A stretch of DNA of 64,000 nucleotides, from assembly GCA_033439685.1 (NCBI GenBank), contig JAUEDM010000006.1, positions 3,472,001 through 3,536,000 of the forward strand, read 5' to 3'. The position numbers and the translations under genes are program-made. The notes under the pieces are model-generated. The model searched no databases, was not told where the DNA came from, and was given only the letters and a program-made list of their open reading frames with translations. Below, one piece after another: positions 45,842 to 55,617 of the stretch. Positions within the stretch are counted from its first letter, which is position 1. Each line of letters begins with the position of its first letter. Origin of the DNA: Apodospora peruviana (lineage: Eukaryota; Ascomycota; Sordariomycetes; Sordariales; Lasiosphaeriaceae).

Positions 45842-46036
45842 CAATAGTAGCCATCGAGTACTTTACAAAACCCTGTAAGATGCTTGTCTGTAACATCTTC
45901 TGAGATCAGCTGCTGGGGCTTGAAATCGCATTTTACAAGGCATATTTTGCTCCTTGGATGGGTATTTCTAGAATTCCTACCAGGAGTCTCGAGGAGTCAC
46001 GAGCTGGACCTTTGTAAAGTACCGATGGCTACTATT
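45842..46036. mobile_element. MITE-like element with terminal inverted repeats
   Basis: The left end AATAGTAGCCATCGAG... (45842-45868) is the reverse complement of the right end (46011-46036) over 26 positions with a single-base insertion. A second, inner pair follows: CCTGTAAGATGC against GCATTTTACAAGG. The element is about 195 bases, carries no gene and could fold as a long hairpin. I could not identify a target-site duplication with confidence. Confidence 0.6.
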
Positions 46037-47109
46037 TGAAGAAGCTAGCTGTCTTATCTCTTGAGGGAATTATATCGCTCGAAGGAAACATGGTGTTTCA
46101 ATTGCACGATATTAAATCAGTATGAAAGAAAGGTCAACATGAAGGACGCAAATTGGACACACGATATTTCTACGTTTTTTTTTTTTGGCATGGTTATAAT
46201 TTTCTTTTCTGGAATAGACTCGACTCGCAAGCCTGGATCCGCAGCAACTCTAAAATGTGTGGCCGTGAGAAAGTATGGGAGGCATGGGAGGAAGCAGCAT
46301 TTCCGTCAACTGGGACTTAATTACAGATGCGCCTTGCAAGTTTCCTCAAACCCGATCCAGCTCCTTCCAATCGCAAGTAGAATCAGAACCACGTTTGTTA
46401 GAAAAGAATCCCCCCCGGGAAATTTAATATGGGAAAATTAAGGTTAACTAACAGCGGAGCCAAGGGGACATACTCCGTTTCCTTCTGTTGAAGCACCGCT
46501 ATTCTTAGACTGTCTCGTCACAGAAAAGACTCTGAAGCTTGCTTAGTTCCCGTCATTCCTCATTTTGTGTGATCCAAGGAAGTTAGGTACACAATTGGTC
46601 GCTCTTGGTTACAACTCGGTACGGTAAATCCAGCCCTTAGACGGAGCACAATCCACACTTGCTCAGGCTTGCCCTCTGCTGAGGTTTGGAGCTGATCAAG
46701 TGCATTTTCAGTACACTCGCACCACTCTGTTGGCCGAGAAGTATCAAATTTGTATTTCCAGGCCTCAGTCTAATGGAAAAGAAATGTCTTTGTTTATGCA
46801 CCAGTCATGCATTACAGCTCCTACGGTGAGTACTGGCGATTACTACATCCCATTGAGCATCGTGTACGATCATTACTTTGCAATCTTCACGCCATGGTGC
46901 ACTTGATGTAGGAGAGGGAGTCCATGAAAACCCAGTCCCTCAAGTATACATTGATGATTGGCCAGATAAAATTCACATGGCCCCAATAAAAGAATAATTA
47001 CCCCGGACTGGGCGCACCGAGCATTTTTGACCAGCCACTCCCATCCAAGATTCCTTCGGATGTTGCAAGCTTATGAAAAGGAACTTGGTCAGTTTTATGG
47101 GTCTTATAG

Positions 47110-47221
47110 TCATTGGGTCTTACAGTCATTGGGTCTTATAGTCATTGGGTCTTACAGTCATTGGGTCTTACAGTCATTGGGTCTTACAGTCATTGGGTCT
47201 TACAGTCATTGGGTCTTACAG
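47110..47221. repeat. 16-bp tandem repeat, seven copies
   Basis: The unit TCATTGGGTCTTACAG is present seven times, one copy having T for C near its end. A partial unit precedes it (47097-47109). There are no spacers, so it is not a CRISPR array. Confidence 0.95.
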
Positions 47222-48208
47222 TCATCATGAGAGCTTCTCACCGATGTAATGAATACCTGATGTGATGTTCGAATCTGTTGTAAGACAACTACAACTACGG
47301 TAATACCATCTGTGCATAACCAAAGGAAAATGTAGTACCATGTTGCGAGACGGGAATGCGATCCACAGTGAGCAGGCAGCTCTACGTTGCCCCCCCCCCT
47401 CCCCCCTGGTTTCCTTTTCTTCTTCAATTTCTTTGTAATCAACATTATCCTAGCCTACAATGCTCAGTTACAGGCATGTACCTTGCATATGTGGTTGGGC
47501 CTTGTCGCGGCTACAGCAGACAGCATTCACAAAATCATTCGCCGCCTGGCCGCCGCCTGGCACATTTGTGGAAATGCAAAAGCTTGCGTGAATTATTTCC
47601 ATTTGTCCAGTCTTTATACCACAGCGCTTGATCATGCTTCAAGTATTGCTGCCTAAGTCACCGAGTTAACCTTCTCGTTAAATGGAATTCCAACGTTACT
47701 GGCAACGTAGTAGGTAAACGTAATATTGTAATAGGGTAACGTTATTCGGAATTTTGTTTGCCTTTTGTTTGGAGATTACACTCTGGCGCTGCATTAGAGT
47801 ATTGATTGGTTCCTCACACTTGGATCGGGCCAAAATGCTTTATTTGCGACGCAGTTGCGCGACTACAGCGGGAATGTGCTCTGTCATAGAGCACAGCTGT
47901 GCTCTTAGTTTGCCTGAGCTGATCAGGCGCCGCGGTGGCGTGGCTGTGTTTCGTTCCACTACGAGGGGACCTGATTGGATGAAAATCATTCAGTTGCCCA
48001 CTAACACCAAGACCCTTGAGGCGATGTTCGGTGTGTTTTCCATGGAAACCCCAAGGCACTATGTTATATACCATGTTCTAGCCATGATTCTGCCACTGAG
48101 TTGTTGAAGGCATTTATCCTGTGATGTTTATATTCTGGCAAGGCCTGCACACAGCACAACCCACCCCCCTGGGCTACGACCTCCACACAGCCGTGAGAAG
48201 TATGCCGG

Positions 48209-49410
48209 ATGAGAAAAGTCGACAAATTTCAGCCCCACGCCAATATAATGCCGCCGGCGGCACCAGGACGCCCATCATTTCGCCCAGAAGAAGTGGCGTT
48301 GATACTGCCATGTAAGCTCCAAGCCAATGCGAAGGCACAACCGGACTGCAAAGGTGCCCGAATCCAGCCTCGGATGGCATACAAGAGGTCCATCAATGGT
48401 GCCGCCCGCTCTCCAGGGACCGAGACCAGCGTCTCCCAGACCTCTCTTCCCACAAGACAGGCACCCCGAGGTAAACGCAATCGATTCGGGGACCTCAAAC
48501 TACACGGGAGCAACTGCAGTGGCGACGACTCTGAAACACCGTGGGACGACGGGTCTGATTCGTCGGGTAGTGAGGCTGGTTCCAACGATGAAGTGCCGGA
48601 TACCCGCGTTTACAAGAACCGTCGCAGTTATGCCTCTGATGATTCCATCGGACATGGGCTGCATGTCCTACAGGCCGATCTGGTATCCTCTGTTTATCCC
48701 AAATTCCGCAGTTGGGCGTCCTCTGCTCGGTACATCATCCCTCCTGAGCACAGGTTGCAACGTCCGCGAAAACGCCCCAGAACCGGCGTTGTCATCAGGT
48801 ACATCGAGGAGGAGGACGAAAACGATCCGGGAAACCGTTATCATATCCCCCTTGCACGGATACTTTCACCTCACCTGTCCCTTCTATGCCCTTGAGCCGA
48901 CCAGGTATCGACGGTCTTGCCTGGTGTTTCACAGTCTGCGGTCGATTCAGGACGTCATCAGCCATCTCAAGCAGCAACACACCCAGCCCGCATACTGTAT
49001 AGTATGCGGCAATACGTTCAGCACCACCAGAATCCGCGACGAGCATGCCCGGAGATGGACCTGCGGAATCGCGCGGACCGGTGAAGATGGAGGGGATGGA
49101 TGGCCGTCAATATGCGAGGCTGCTGAAACGGGATGACCCTTCCATGATAGAAGAGGAACGCTGGCTTCGCGTCTTTGCCACTCTCTTCCCCGACAATGAC
49201 AAGTTGGAGATAGATTACCCTTCCCCTTATCTCACCGACGGCGTCGAGTTGGCGGTATCCATGGTATAAGACTATTGGGAGAACAACGGATTTGCACAGG
49301 TTTTGGAGCATCTCTCCGAGAGATCTTATGTATTTCAAGACACGGAGACTGAAACATTGTATGAATTGACTTTGAAAGCGCTCATCGAGAAGGTTCTGCA
49401 GGACTACTAG
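48209..49410 (+). pseudogene. Broken zinc-finger-family protein gene
   Basis: Three successive coding-like segments use three different frames with no room for introns. Frame one (48209 to about 48850) gives a Ser/Asp-rich head. Frame two (about 48850-49060) gives the metal-binding part: CPFYALEPTRYRRSC, HLKQQH, YCIVCGNTF and EHARRWTC. Frame three (about 49065-49410) gives the C-terminal helices (DGRQYARL, EERWLRVFATLFPDND), is interrupted by TAA at 49267-49269, and continues in frame as DYWENNGFAQVLEHL to TAG at 49408-49410. So there are two frameshifts and one stop. The Cys/His spacing and the WxxxxxxLF tail match the intact gene at 50188-51222, which points the opposite way. Confidence 0.75.
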
Positions 49411-50187
49411 TTTGTGGGGGTTGTTTTGTTTTCTGTTCCTCAGTTTTCCCGCCGGTGGTAATGCGGCATGTTTCCGAATTGGTGGCACAAGGTGGGAACA
49501 TATAATCTCTTTCAATGGCGGAGATCCAAGCGAGATAGAAATCCTAAATAAAGTCCTTTGATATACCTAAGGTAGGTATCTATGTCAACATATATACACA
49601 CTGCCAGTAAATATATAAAAATGCCAGTGCTGACCGTGCCATGTCTGCTCCCAAAAAGAAAAACCACGAAGCCCAAGAATCAACACAGTATCACGAAGGA
49701 TTCATTTTTGACTTGGACGGTGGACCGTGCGTGGCAAGAGGGTAAAAGAAATGAACAAAAGGCTGGCTGGTGTTTGCACAAGACATCAACCGTGTGTGTA
49801 GCTTTCATCAAAGATTATACGTGGAAAGATGATGGAAGGAAAAGAAAAAGCAAGAACACAAGTGAGAGGTGCGCACTGTGAAAGGGCTGGACAGGTGCAT
49901 GCATGCTCGACTAGATATGATTCCCAGTGAATGTTTCGCCATTGAACCCCTCGTCGTGTTCCCAGATGTCCCAACGGAAGAGCTCTTCAGGCTCGCCGTG
50001 GCTCGGTCGTACTGAGGCCGAAGTAGGAACCAAAGCATCACTGGGAGACCCCATTGCGATGAGTTCCGCCGCCGCCGCCGCCGAAGGACACTCGGGTCCG
50101 GCTGATTCTCCCGTCTGGCCTGGCAATTGGCTACTGGAATCGGTCTGTGTGGCACCTGATCCTGAGATGGGCCGCCGAGCCCACCTG
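49411..50187. other. Convergent intergenic region, no gene seen
   Basis: About 0.8 kb between the broken and the intact zinc-finger-family genes. No gene, tRNA or repeat array seen. Confidence 0.55.
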
Positions 50188-51222
50188 TTACTCTCTGTCG
50201 TCGGGTCCCGGAGTCGAATTGCGGTGTCGTCTGCGGCGCGGTGGCTGGGTCGGAGGATCAAAAATGACTCGGATGACGTCGCTGACGAATAACTCCCCGC
50301 TATCGGGGTCCTCTTGCAAAGAGCTAGCCCAACTGGGATTGTGAATTCTCAGCAATTCCTGCGTCGCGGAGAGTAGGGAGGAATGCCCGAGATCCCGTAT
50401 CCCAGCCAGTCCATCCTTGACGTACGCCGAGGCAGGTTTGGGGAGACCCAGGAACAGCTTCTCCCAGAGACGAAACCATTTTTCTTCATCAGAAAGCTTG
50501 CGATCCTTGTTGACACCCGTCAGCTCGGCTGGCCACAGTCTTTCGGGGCCCTTTAGGCTTGCACAGCGGGGGAGAGTTCTCAAGTGAGCTTGTAGGTCCT
50601 CTTGCTTCCGGAACTCCGTCCAGCAGTTCCAACAATAGATGCCTCCCAGAATATGGCATCTTTCCAGATGCTGAACGACATAAGCAAACTTGGTCAAGTT
50701 GTACTTCTGGAGACAGCGAAAGTACTTGTGAGGATCAAACTTGTATAAAGGGCACGCCAGAAACTCCTCCCCATCCCCCGGCGGGGGGGGGGGGAGGGCG
50801 GAGAAATTGCCGTGGTTGTTGTCGTCGCCGGTGTTGTCGGCATTGTTGTTGGGTTCCATGTGCCCTGACGCTACCTGAGCCATCGGAGGAGGCTGGATGG
50901 AGCCGCTGGCGGTTAGGCGGAGTAACACACTGGACCGTGACAACGCCGAGGCAGTGGCGTCTCCGTTAGACCTGTAGGCGTCAGTCTGCTGTCCAGCTGG
51001 AATCCTCGCTATCAGCTATCAATGGCTCTCCGACAAGGTCTGTTACATATGTTGGACGGTAGACATACCAGGAATCGTGGTGGTCAGTGTCTCATGAGGC
51101 AGCACGTATCCTAGCTGGCGATCGCCGACGTTCTTGCAATGATCGTCATTGAAGACGATCGGCAGGTGTGTGTCGTGTCGCAATGGCGACGGCGTTCTGT
51201 TGACTTCATGGGAGCCACTCAT
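50188..51222 (-). CDS. Fungal zinc-finger-family protein (two Cys/His sites)
   Basis: Two exons on the minus strand, 51222-51069 and 50996-50188, giving 320 residues from MSGSHEVNRTPSP. The donor GTATGT and acceptor TCCAG keep the frame; an in-frame ATG in exon 2 would give a 231-residue product but would leave the well-formed first exon unexplained. After an Asn/Pro-rich head come two probable metal sites: Cys133, Cys146, His161, His166 (CPLYKFDPHKYFRC, HLERCH) and Cys173, Cys176, His189, Cys196 (YCWNC...HLRTLPRC). A helical part with EKWFRLWEKLFLG follows, then a basic Arg-rich tail. Such proteins are numerous in ascomycetes and their role is unknown; DNA binding is a guess from the finger. 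Confidence 0.75.
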
Positions 51223-53393
51223 AATGAGATTGAAGATGATGATTTCGATGACTGGTGTTTGGAGTGGTTGTTGAGTCGTGTGTTCTCAGTGAGTATCGGC
51301 ATAGTTTGAAACAAGACAGGACTTTCAAGGCCAAAATCGACTGCGGAGGTTTTGTACCATCGTGTTCCGCATGTCTTCCAGTATCAGCCACTCCGATCGT
51401 GGCCAATGGATGCGGCTCAAACACTAAAAACACAAAATGTATTCACAAATGTACTCACAAATGTGAGCTTGCAACCTTGAGTCCCTATTGGCTCGAGCAA
51501 TAAGCACCCCAGGGGCGTGCATATTGTCGTCGCTGAGTGAATCGGATACAGCCGCCGCCACTCTGCACATTGACAGGGACACTTGGATCCCGGTGCGTTG
51601 ACAGCCCGAACGAACCGTTGAAACCCCAGAAAGTTATCATGATGGTCGTCAAGCAGATCTGTCAAGGCCACATGGGCTGGGTGGGAATCTCCTCTTTGGA
51701 GGAAGTGGTGACTACCTGGTACTTGGACTGTTGGCACATTTGTGAGCGGATGATTGTGTACATTTGTGAGAAGACTTATTCAGGCATATAAAATAAGTAT
51801 CAACACCATAACCAGGACCCTTCTCATGAGTTGGGTTAACGATGGAATCGTCAGTCCCGGACAATCCAGACTCAACATCGGCATCAGTTCTTGGAGATCC
51901 CCGTAACGTGGAATTTCAGTATCGTCATTTCGCAACATCGTGGAATCACTGACATGCCTCAACACGCTGTGTACGTAGTACCCCAATGCATTCCATCAGT
52001 GTCGTAACTAACCATACGCAAGGTCGGTGCCGCAAAAGAGCTCTCTCGGGAGCGACCGGATTAAAAGCTGGCTTGCGGATGATGGTCTTGCGATCCAGGG
52101 GCGACTACTGAACGGCAGCCACATGAGCCAGAACTCCTTCAGTCAAGGAGTTTTACCGAACGGTCCATTGCAAAATTGTAGAACGGGACAGGAAATCAAG
52201 AGAGAATTGACGGAGCAACAGGGGACGGATCTGCCCACAATGATTTAGCCTCGTGCTCGGCACAAGTACTGTCATGATTCCATAGAACAGAAGTGAAGTA
52301 AGGTGGCCATTGTCAACCCGTAGGAGTGCTCGTGGTGTTTCGCAGTAATTGGAATGCCTGTATCCGTGAACTGTATTAACGCAAAGCTGATGAATGGAGG
52401 TTTCCTCTGTCAAAGGCAACGGTAATATGTGCACCGAAAGGTAATAGGAAGTTAGGTGAGGGGGGTACAATTATATTCCGTAGGCCGGAGGGTACACTTA
52501 CCCCCAGTCCAACGCCACGAAGCATGGGGCAGCCTGCGCCCCCAACAATTCAATCAATTAATTCTGAGGCTGCGATTGAATTAACATGAATAGAAAAATC
52601 CGGACTTGAATCGCAGAAAAGCCGACTTGATTGACATGATTGGGTTGTCTTGGTTGGATTGACTTGATTGGGTTGTCTTAGTTGGATTGACTTGATTGGG
52701 TTGACTTGGTTGGATTGACTTGATTGGATTGACTAACTTGATCCGGACCAGAAAAATACCAAATCTGGCTAGAGAAAGCCTCCGGCGGTAACACCGCCAA
52801 TATCCCACTTCCGGCCCCCGGACGGGTCTAACCCTAACCCTTACCTGCCCGGCCGTTGAAAGAGACAATTTCAGGAGCAAAAACGGCTCTGACTAAGGGT
52901 TTTGACCCTACCAAAATTGAATTAAGTTAATTAAATCAAGTTTTTTAAAATCCAAAATTGGCTTGAATTGGCTTATTTTTTTTTGGCCCAGATTGGATTG
53001 AATTGATTTAACTTGAATTATTTAAGGGCGCTGGGCGCAGCGGGGTGCGGGAGCTTCCACCCAATCCTAAGCAACAGCACAAATGTGACAACCACTCCCT
53101 TCGGCACACCGCACGATGCATTTGCATGGCTCGGAACATGGTCAGTGGCGGGAGGCAGATTCCCAAGTTGGCATGAAAGGAGCCTGATCGATTCCCAGCG
53201 ACTCCCTACATACCTATCATCCTTGTAGGCCCAAGTCAGAGTCTGCAACCGCTAAACTACCTGTTGATGTACTTGACATCACGGTAAACTGGGCACGAAA
53301 TCGCCATGGAACCATCAACTGAACCTCAAACAACTGCGCGGACTGGATCATCTCCTCAGAAAGGGGCCATACCCTGGGCGACCTAGACGCACC
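51223..53393. other. 2.2 kb region with degenerate tandem repeat, no secure gene
   Basis: The tandem repeat at 52627-52740 is listed separately. The flanks (52555-53030) are rich in TTGA/TTAA words and A/T tracts. A minus-strand frame at 51780-51986 is open but without start context or partner exon. Nothing else recognised. Confidence 0.5.
52627..52740. repeat. Degenerate 28-bp tandem repeat, about four copies
   Basis: The unit is close to TTGGATTGACTTGATTGGGT followed by TGTCTTAG. It consists of shorter TTGATTGG-like words, so it probably grew by slippage. Copies differ by one to three bases. Confidence 0.85.
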
Positions 53394-53930
53394 ATGTCGT
53401 ATGACTGCGCTGATGCTGATACCAACCTACCGGGACATGACGCTGTACTGAACCCGGTCAACGTCAACACGGATACCGATACCAGCTTGGACACGGTCTG
53501 GCCAGATTCCCAAGAGATGCTTTTCTCAGGGGCAATTCACGACGGCCTCTTTTCGGTCCCCATGATTTCTGCGAGTCCAATCCAGAGCAACAACATGGAT
53601 ACTTCAGTCTTCAACACTTCACTCGTGGAAACTTCTTTACCATTTGAGACCTGCACTTCATACCATCTCCAGTCCGGGGACTTGATGACGCGTTGGCAGG
53701 GTAAGGTCTCCGTTTGATTGGAGATATTCGCGTTCTTAACGATGCTGTGACTAACAGACAACTATTGATTAGGTCTTCCCAGAGCCTCTGAAGATCCGAG
53801 TGTCGACGACCAGGCAACGACGGATTTTGGCACCAGTCTGTCGCCTGCAGGCGGATTCCTCGAGAAAGAAGTCTCACATCCGAATTTTCCACTGTCGAAT
53901 GCGCAACCCAATTACTTTGAACGGTCCTGA
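53394..53930 (+). CDS. Short acidic protein of unknown function
   Basis: Two exons, 53394-53700 and 53773-53930, giving 154 residues. The donor GTAAGG, a CTAAC branch and acceptor GATTAG are clear and keep the frame. The product is rich in Asp, Ser, Thr and Asn, without cysteine-rich or membrane parts, like an activation region. A basic open frame follows at 53969-54229 (KRKRAKTECSNRVKNNNRK, then an acidic stretch), which may have been part of the same gene; no normal donor joins them. The original gene may thus have been longer and lost its 3' part. Family not recognised. Confidence 0.5.
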
Positions 53931-55617
53931 CCAGCATTTCTCCGACAATCGTCCACTATCCGAGGCAGGTGCCGGGTAGAAATACCGCAGGCCCAGTGAA
54001 GGAGGAACATATTACACACAAACGGAAGCGTGCCAAGACGGAATGCTCGAATCGGGTGAAGAACAACAACCGAAAGCCACAGGCGGGTTCGAACTGCAAG
54101 ACGTTGAAGGGTGGTGGTACCGAAGAAGACGGATCAGAAGACAGTGATTATGTCCAACCGGGCGCTGAAAACGACTCCACATTTTGTCACTTAACAATGA
54201 CCCCCTGTACATCGCGAAGAGTCAATTGACAGTCTTTTGTTGCGCGCCTCCCGGAATTGGGCACTGCTGTGTTGCCTGGGGGTCGAGTCGCAGCTTGAAT
54301 TTGGCGGTTCGGGGCTGTGTTCGGTACCCTGCCACTGTAGGTGTACATTGTGACCCTAATATAAAGGCTGGAAATAGCGCCCATTCAGATTTGCCAGTCT
54401 CTCTCGGAATGTCTTCCAAATTTAAATCAACCGCATTCACTAGCTCACGTCCGCCCGCCTGCCCATGTCATTCCTTCTCCTACGCCTCTACAAGATCGCC
54501 ATCCTCCTTCTTCTGTCATCCCAACACCGCAGTTATCCAAGATGCCCAAGGCAAAGACTGCAGCCGAAAAAAGAAAGTTGGCGTAAGAGAACGGGTACGA
54601 AGGCGACATCAACACCGTTGATAACAAGGTTGTGCCAAACGGGGTCTTGGAGTATACCGAGGGCCTGTATAATATACAGCTAGCCTTATGGGATGAGTGA
54701 GTTACCACTTTATGGACAACGGCAGAAGATACAAGCTGACCTGAATAAAAGGTTCAAAAACGATTTGCTCATTAAGAAGGGCACCATTGTAAGCCCTCAC
54801 AGCTTGCAGTCTCTCAAGCTCTTTGCTGAATTCATCGGCAACTCCACACCTGGTGTCCTTGATCCAATGGAAAACCAACGGTGCAGACTGTGAGGAACTA
54901 TTTTCGGCGCTTCGTCTCGGGTTGGAATCTGAAGAATCCCGACTCACAAGAGTCTATTGCTCCACAGAGCCACAAAGGAGTTAGGTCTTAGGTAGGGGAT
55001 AATCACAAAGAGTATCGGTTCCGCTGAACACACAAGATGCGCAGTTGTCACAACAACTATTGCCAAAGTACTTGTATTGATTACTGCCGTAATAAATCCA
55101 TCCCCGAGAGCTCCAGACTCTCGTAACTGTATAGAAATGCTCCAACCAATACAAGTGCCCGCCTGTTGCCCTGTTGCCTCCGCAACAGAGCAGCAGAGCA
55201 CACAGAGCGGAACTGCTCTGTCTCTTCTGTCATTACGCCACAGAGCACACAGAGCGCAACTGCTCTGTCTCTTCTGTCATTACGCCACAGAGCACACAGA
55301 GCACAACTACTCTGTGCCAAGACCCCCCTGTGTCCCGCAGAGCACCCTCTGATAGGCCCAGGGACTCCCTCGCCTAATCCTCCAATCGGGGGTTCGTAAC
55401 AAGAAAGTAAGCGTTACGGCAAAAATAAAACCTTTCAGTTCTATCAGGCAGTGGCCCGGAACTTGCCGTTCTCGTCGGAAATAATGCCGCGTGCACGTTC
55501 CTTCGGCAACGTCACTTCTGTCAGCCAGGTCCGAACCCAAACAATCGCTTCAGCCATCCTCTGCCCAGATCATCAAGGTCCACCACGTCAGCGGCACGAC
55601 GTCTTTTCTCTGTCGCA
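53931..55617. other. Upstream region of the nuclease-kinase gene
   Basis: Holds the basic open frame 53969-54229 mentioned with the preceding gene and the tandem repeat at 55189-55316. No further gene seen. The coding frame at 55618 is not preceded by a clear TATA box. Confidence 0.5.
55189..55316. repeat. 47-bp tandem repeat, about 2.7 copies
   Basis: The unit starts CACAGAGCACACAGAGCGCA and continues ACTGCTCTGTCTCTTCTGTC, then ATTACGC. Each unit contains CAGAGC and its reverse complement GCTCTG on both sides of a short loop, so single-stranded forms could fold. It lies 300 bases upstream of the nuclease-kinase gene. Confidence 0.9.

Larger units (their letters stand above)
43692..48208. 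other. 4.5 kb gene-poor region with repeats
   Basis: No convincing gene. It holds the MITE-like inverted repeat (45842-46036) and the 16-bp tandem repeat (47110-47221), both listed separately. Short frames of 60-130 codons lack domains. A minus-strand frame at 45494-45688 (MLDTILPEDLQSW) has some coding character but no partner exon I can support. Confidence 0.5.

Noticed and set aside
47110..47221. Tandem array considered as a CRISPR
   Set aside because: Units are directly adjacent with no spacers, and the genome is eukaryotic.
53969..54229. Third exon for the short acidic protein
   Set aside because: The only possible donor before the stop, GTCCTG, is not a credible splice site; kept as a note only.
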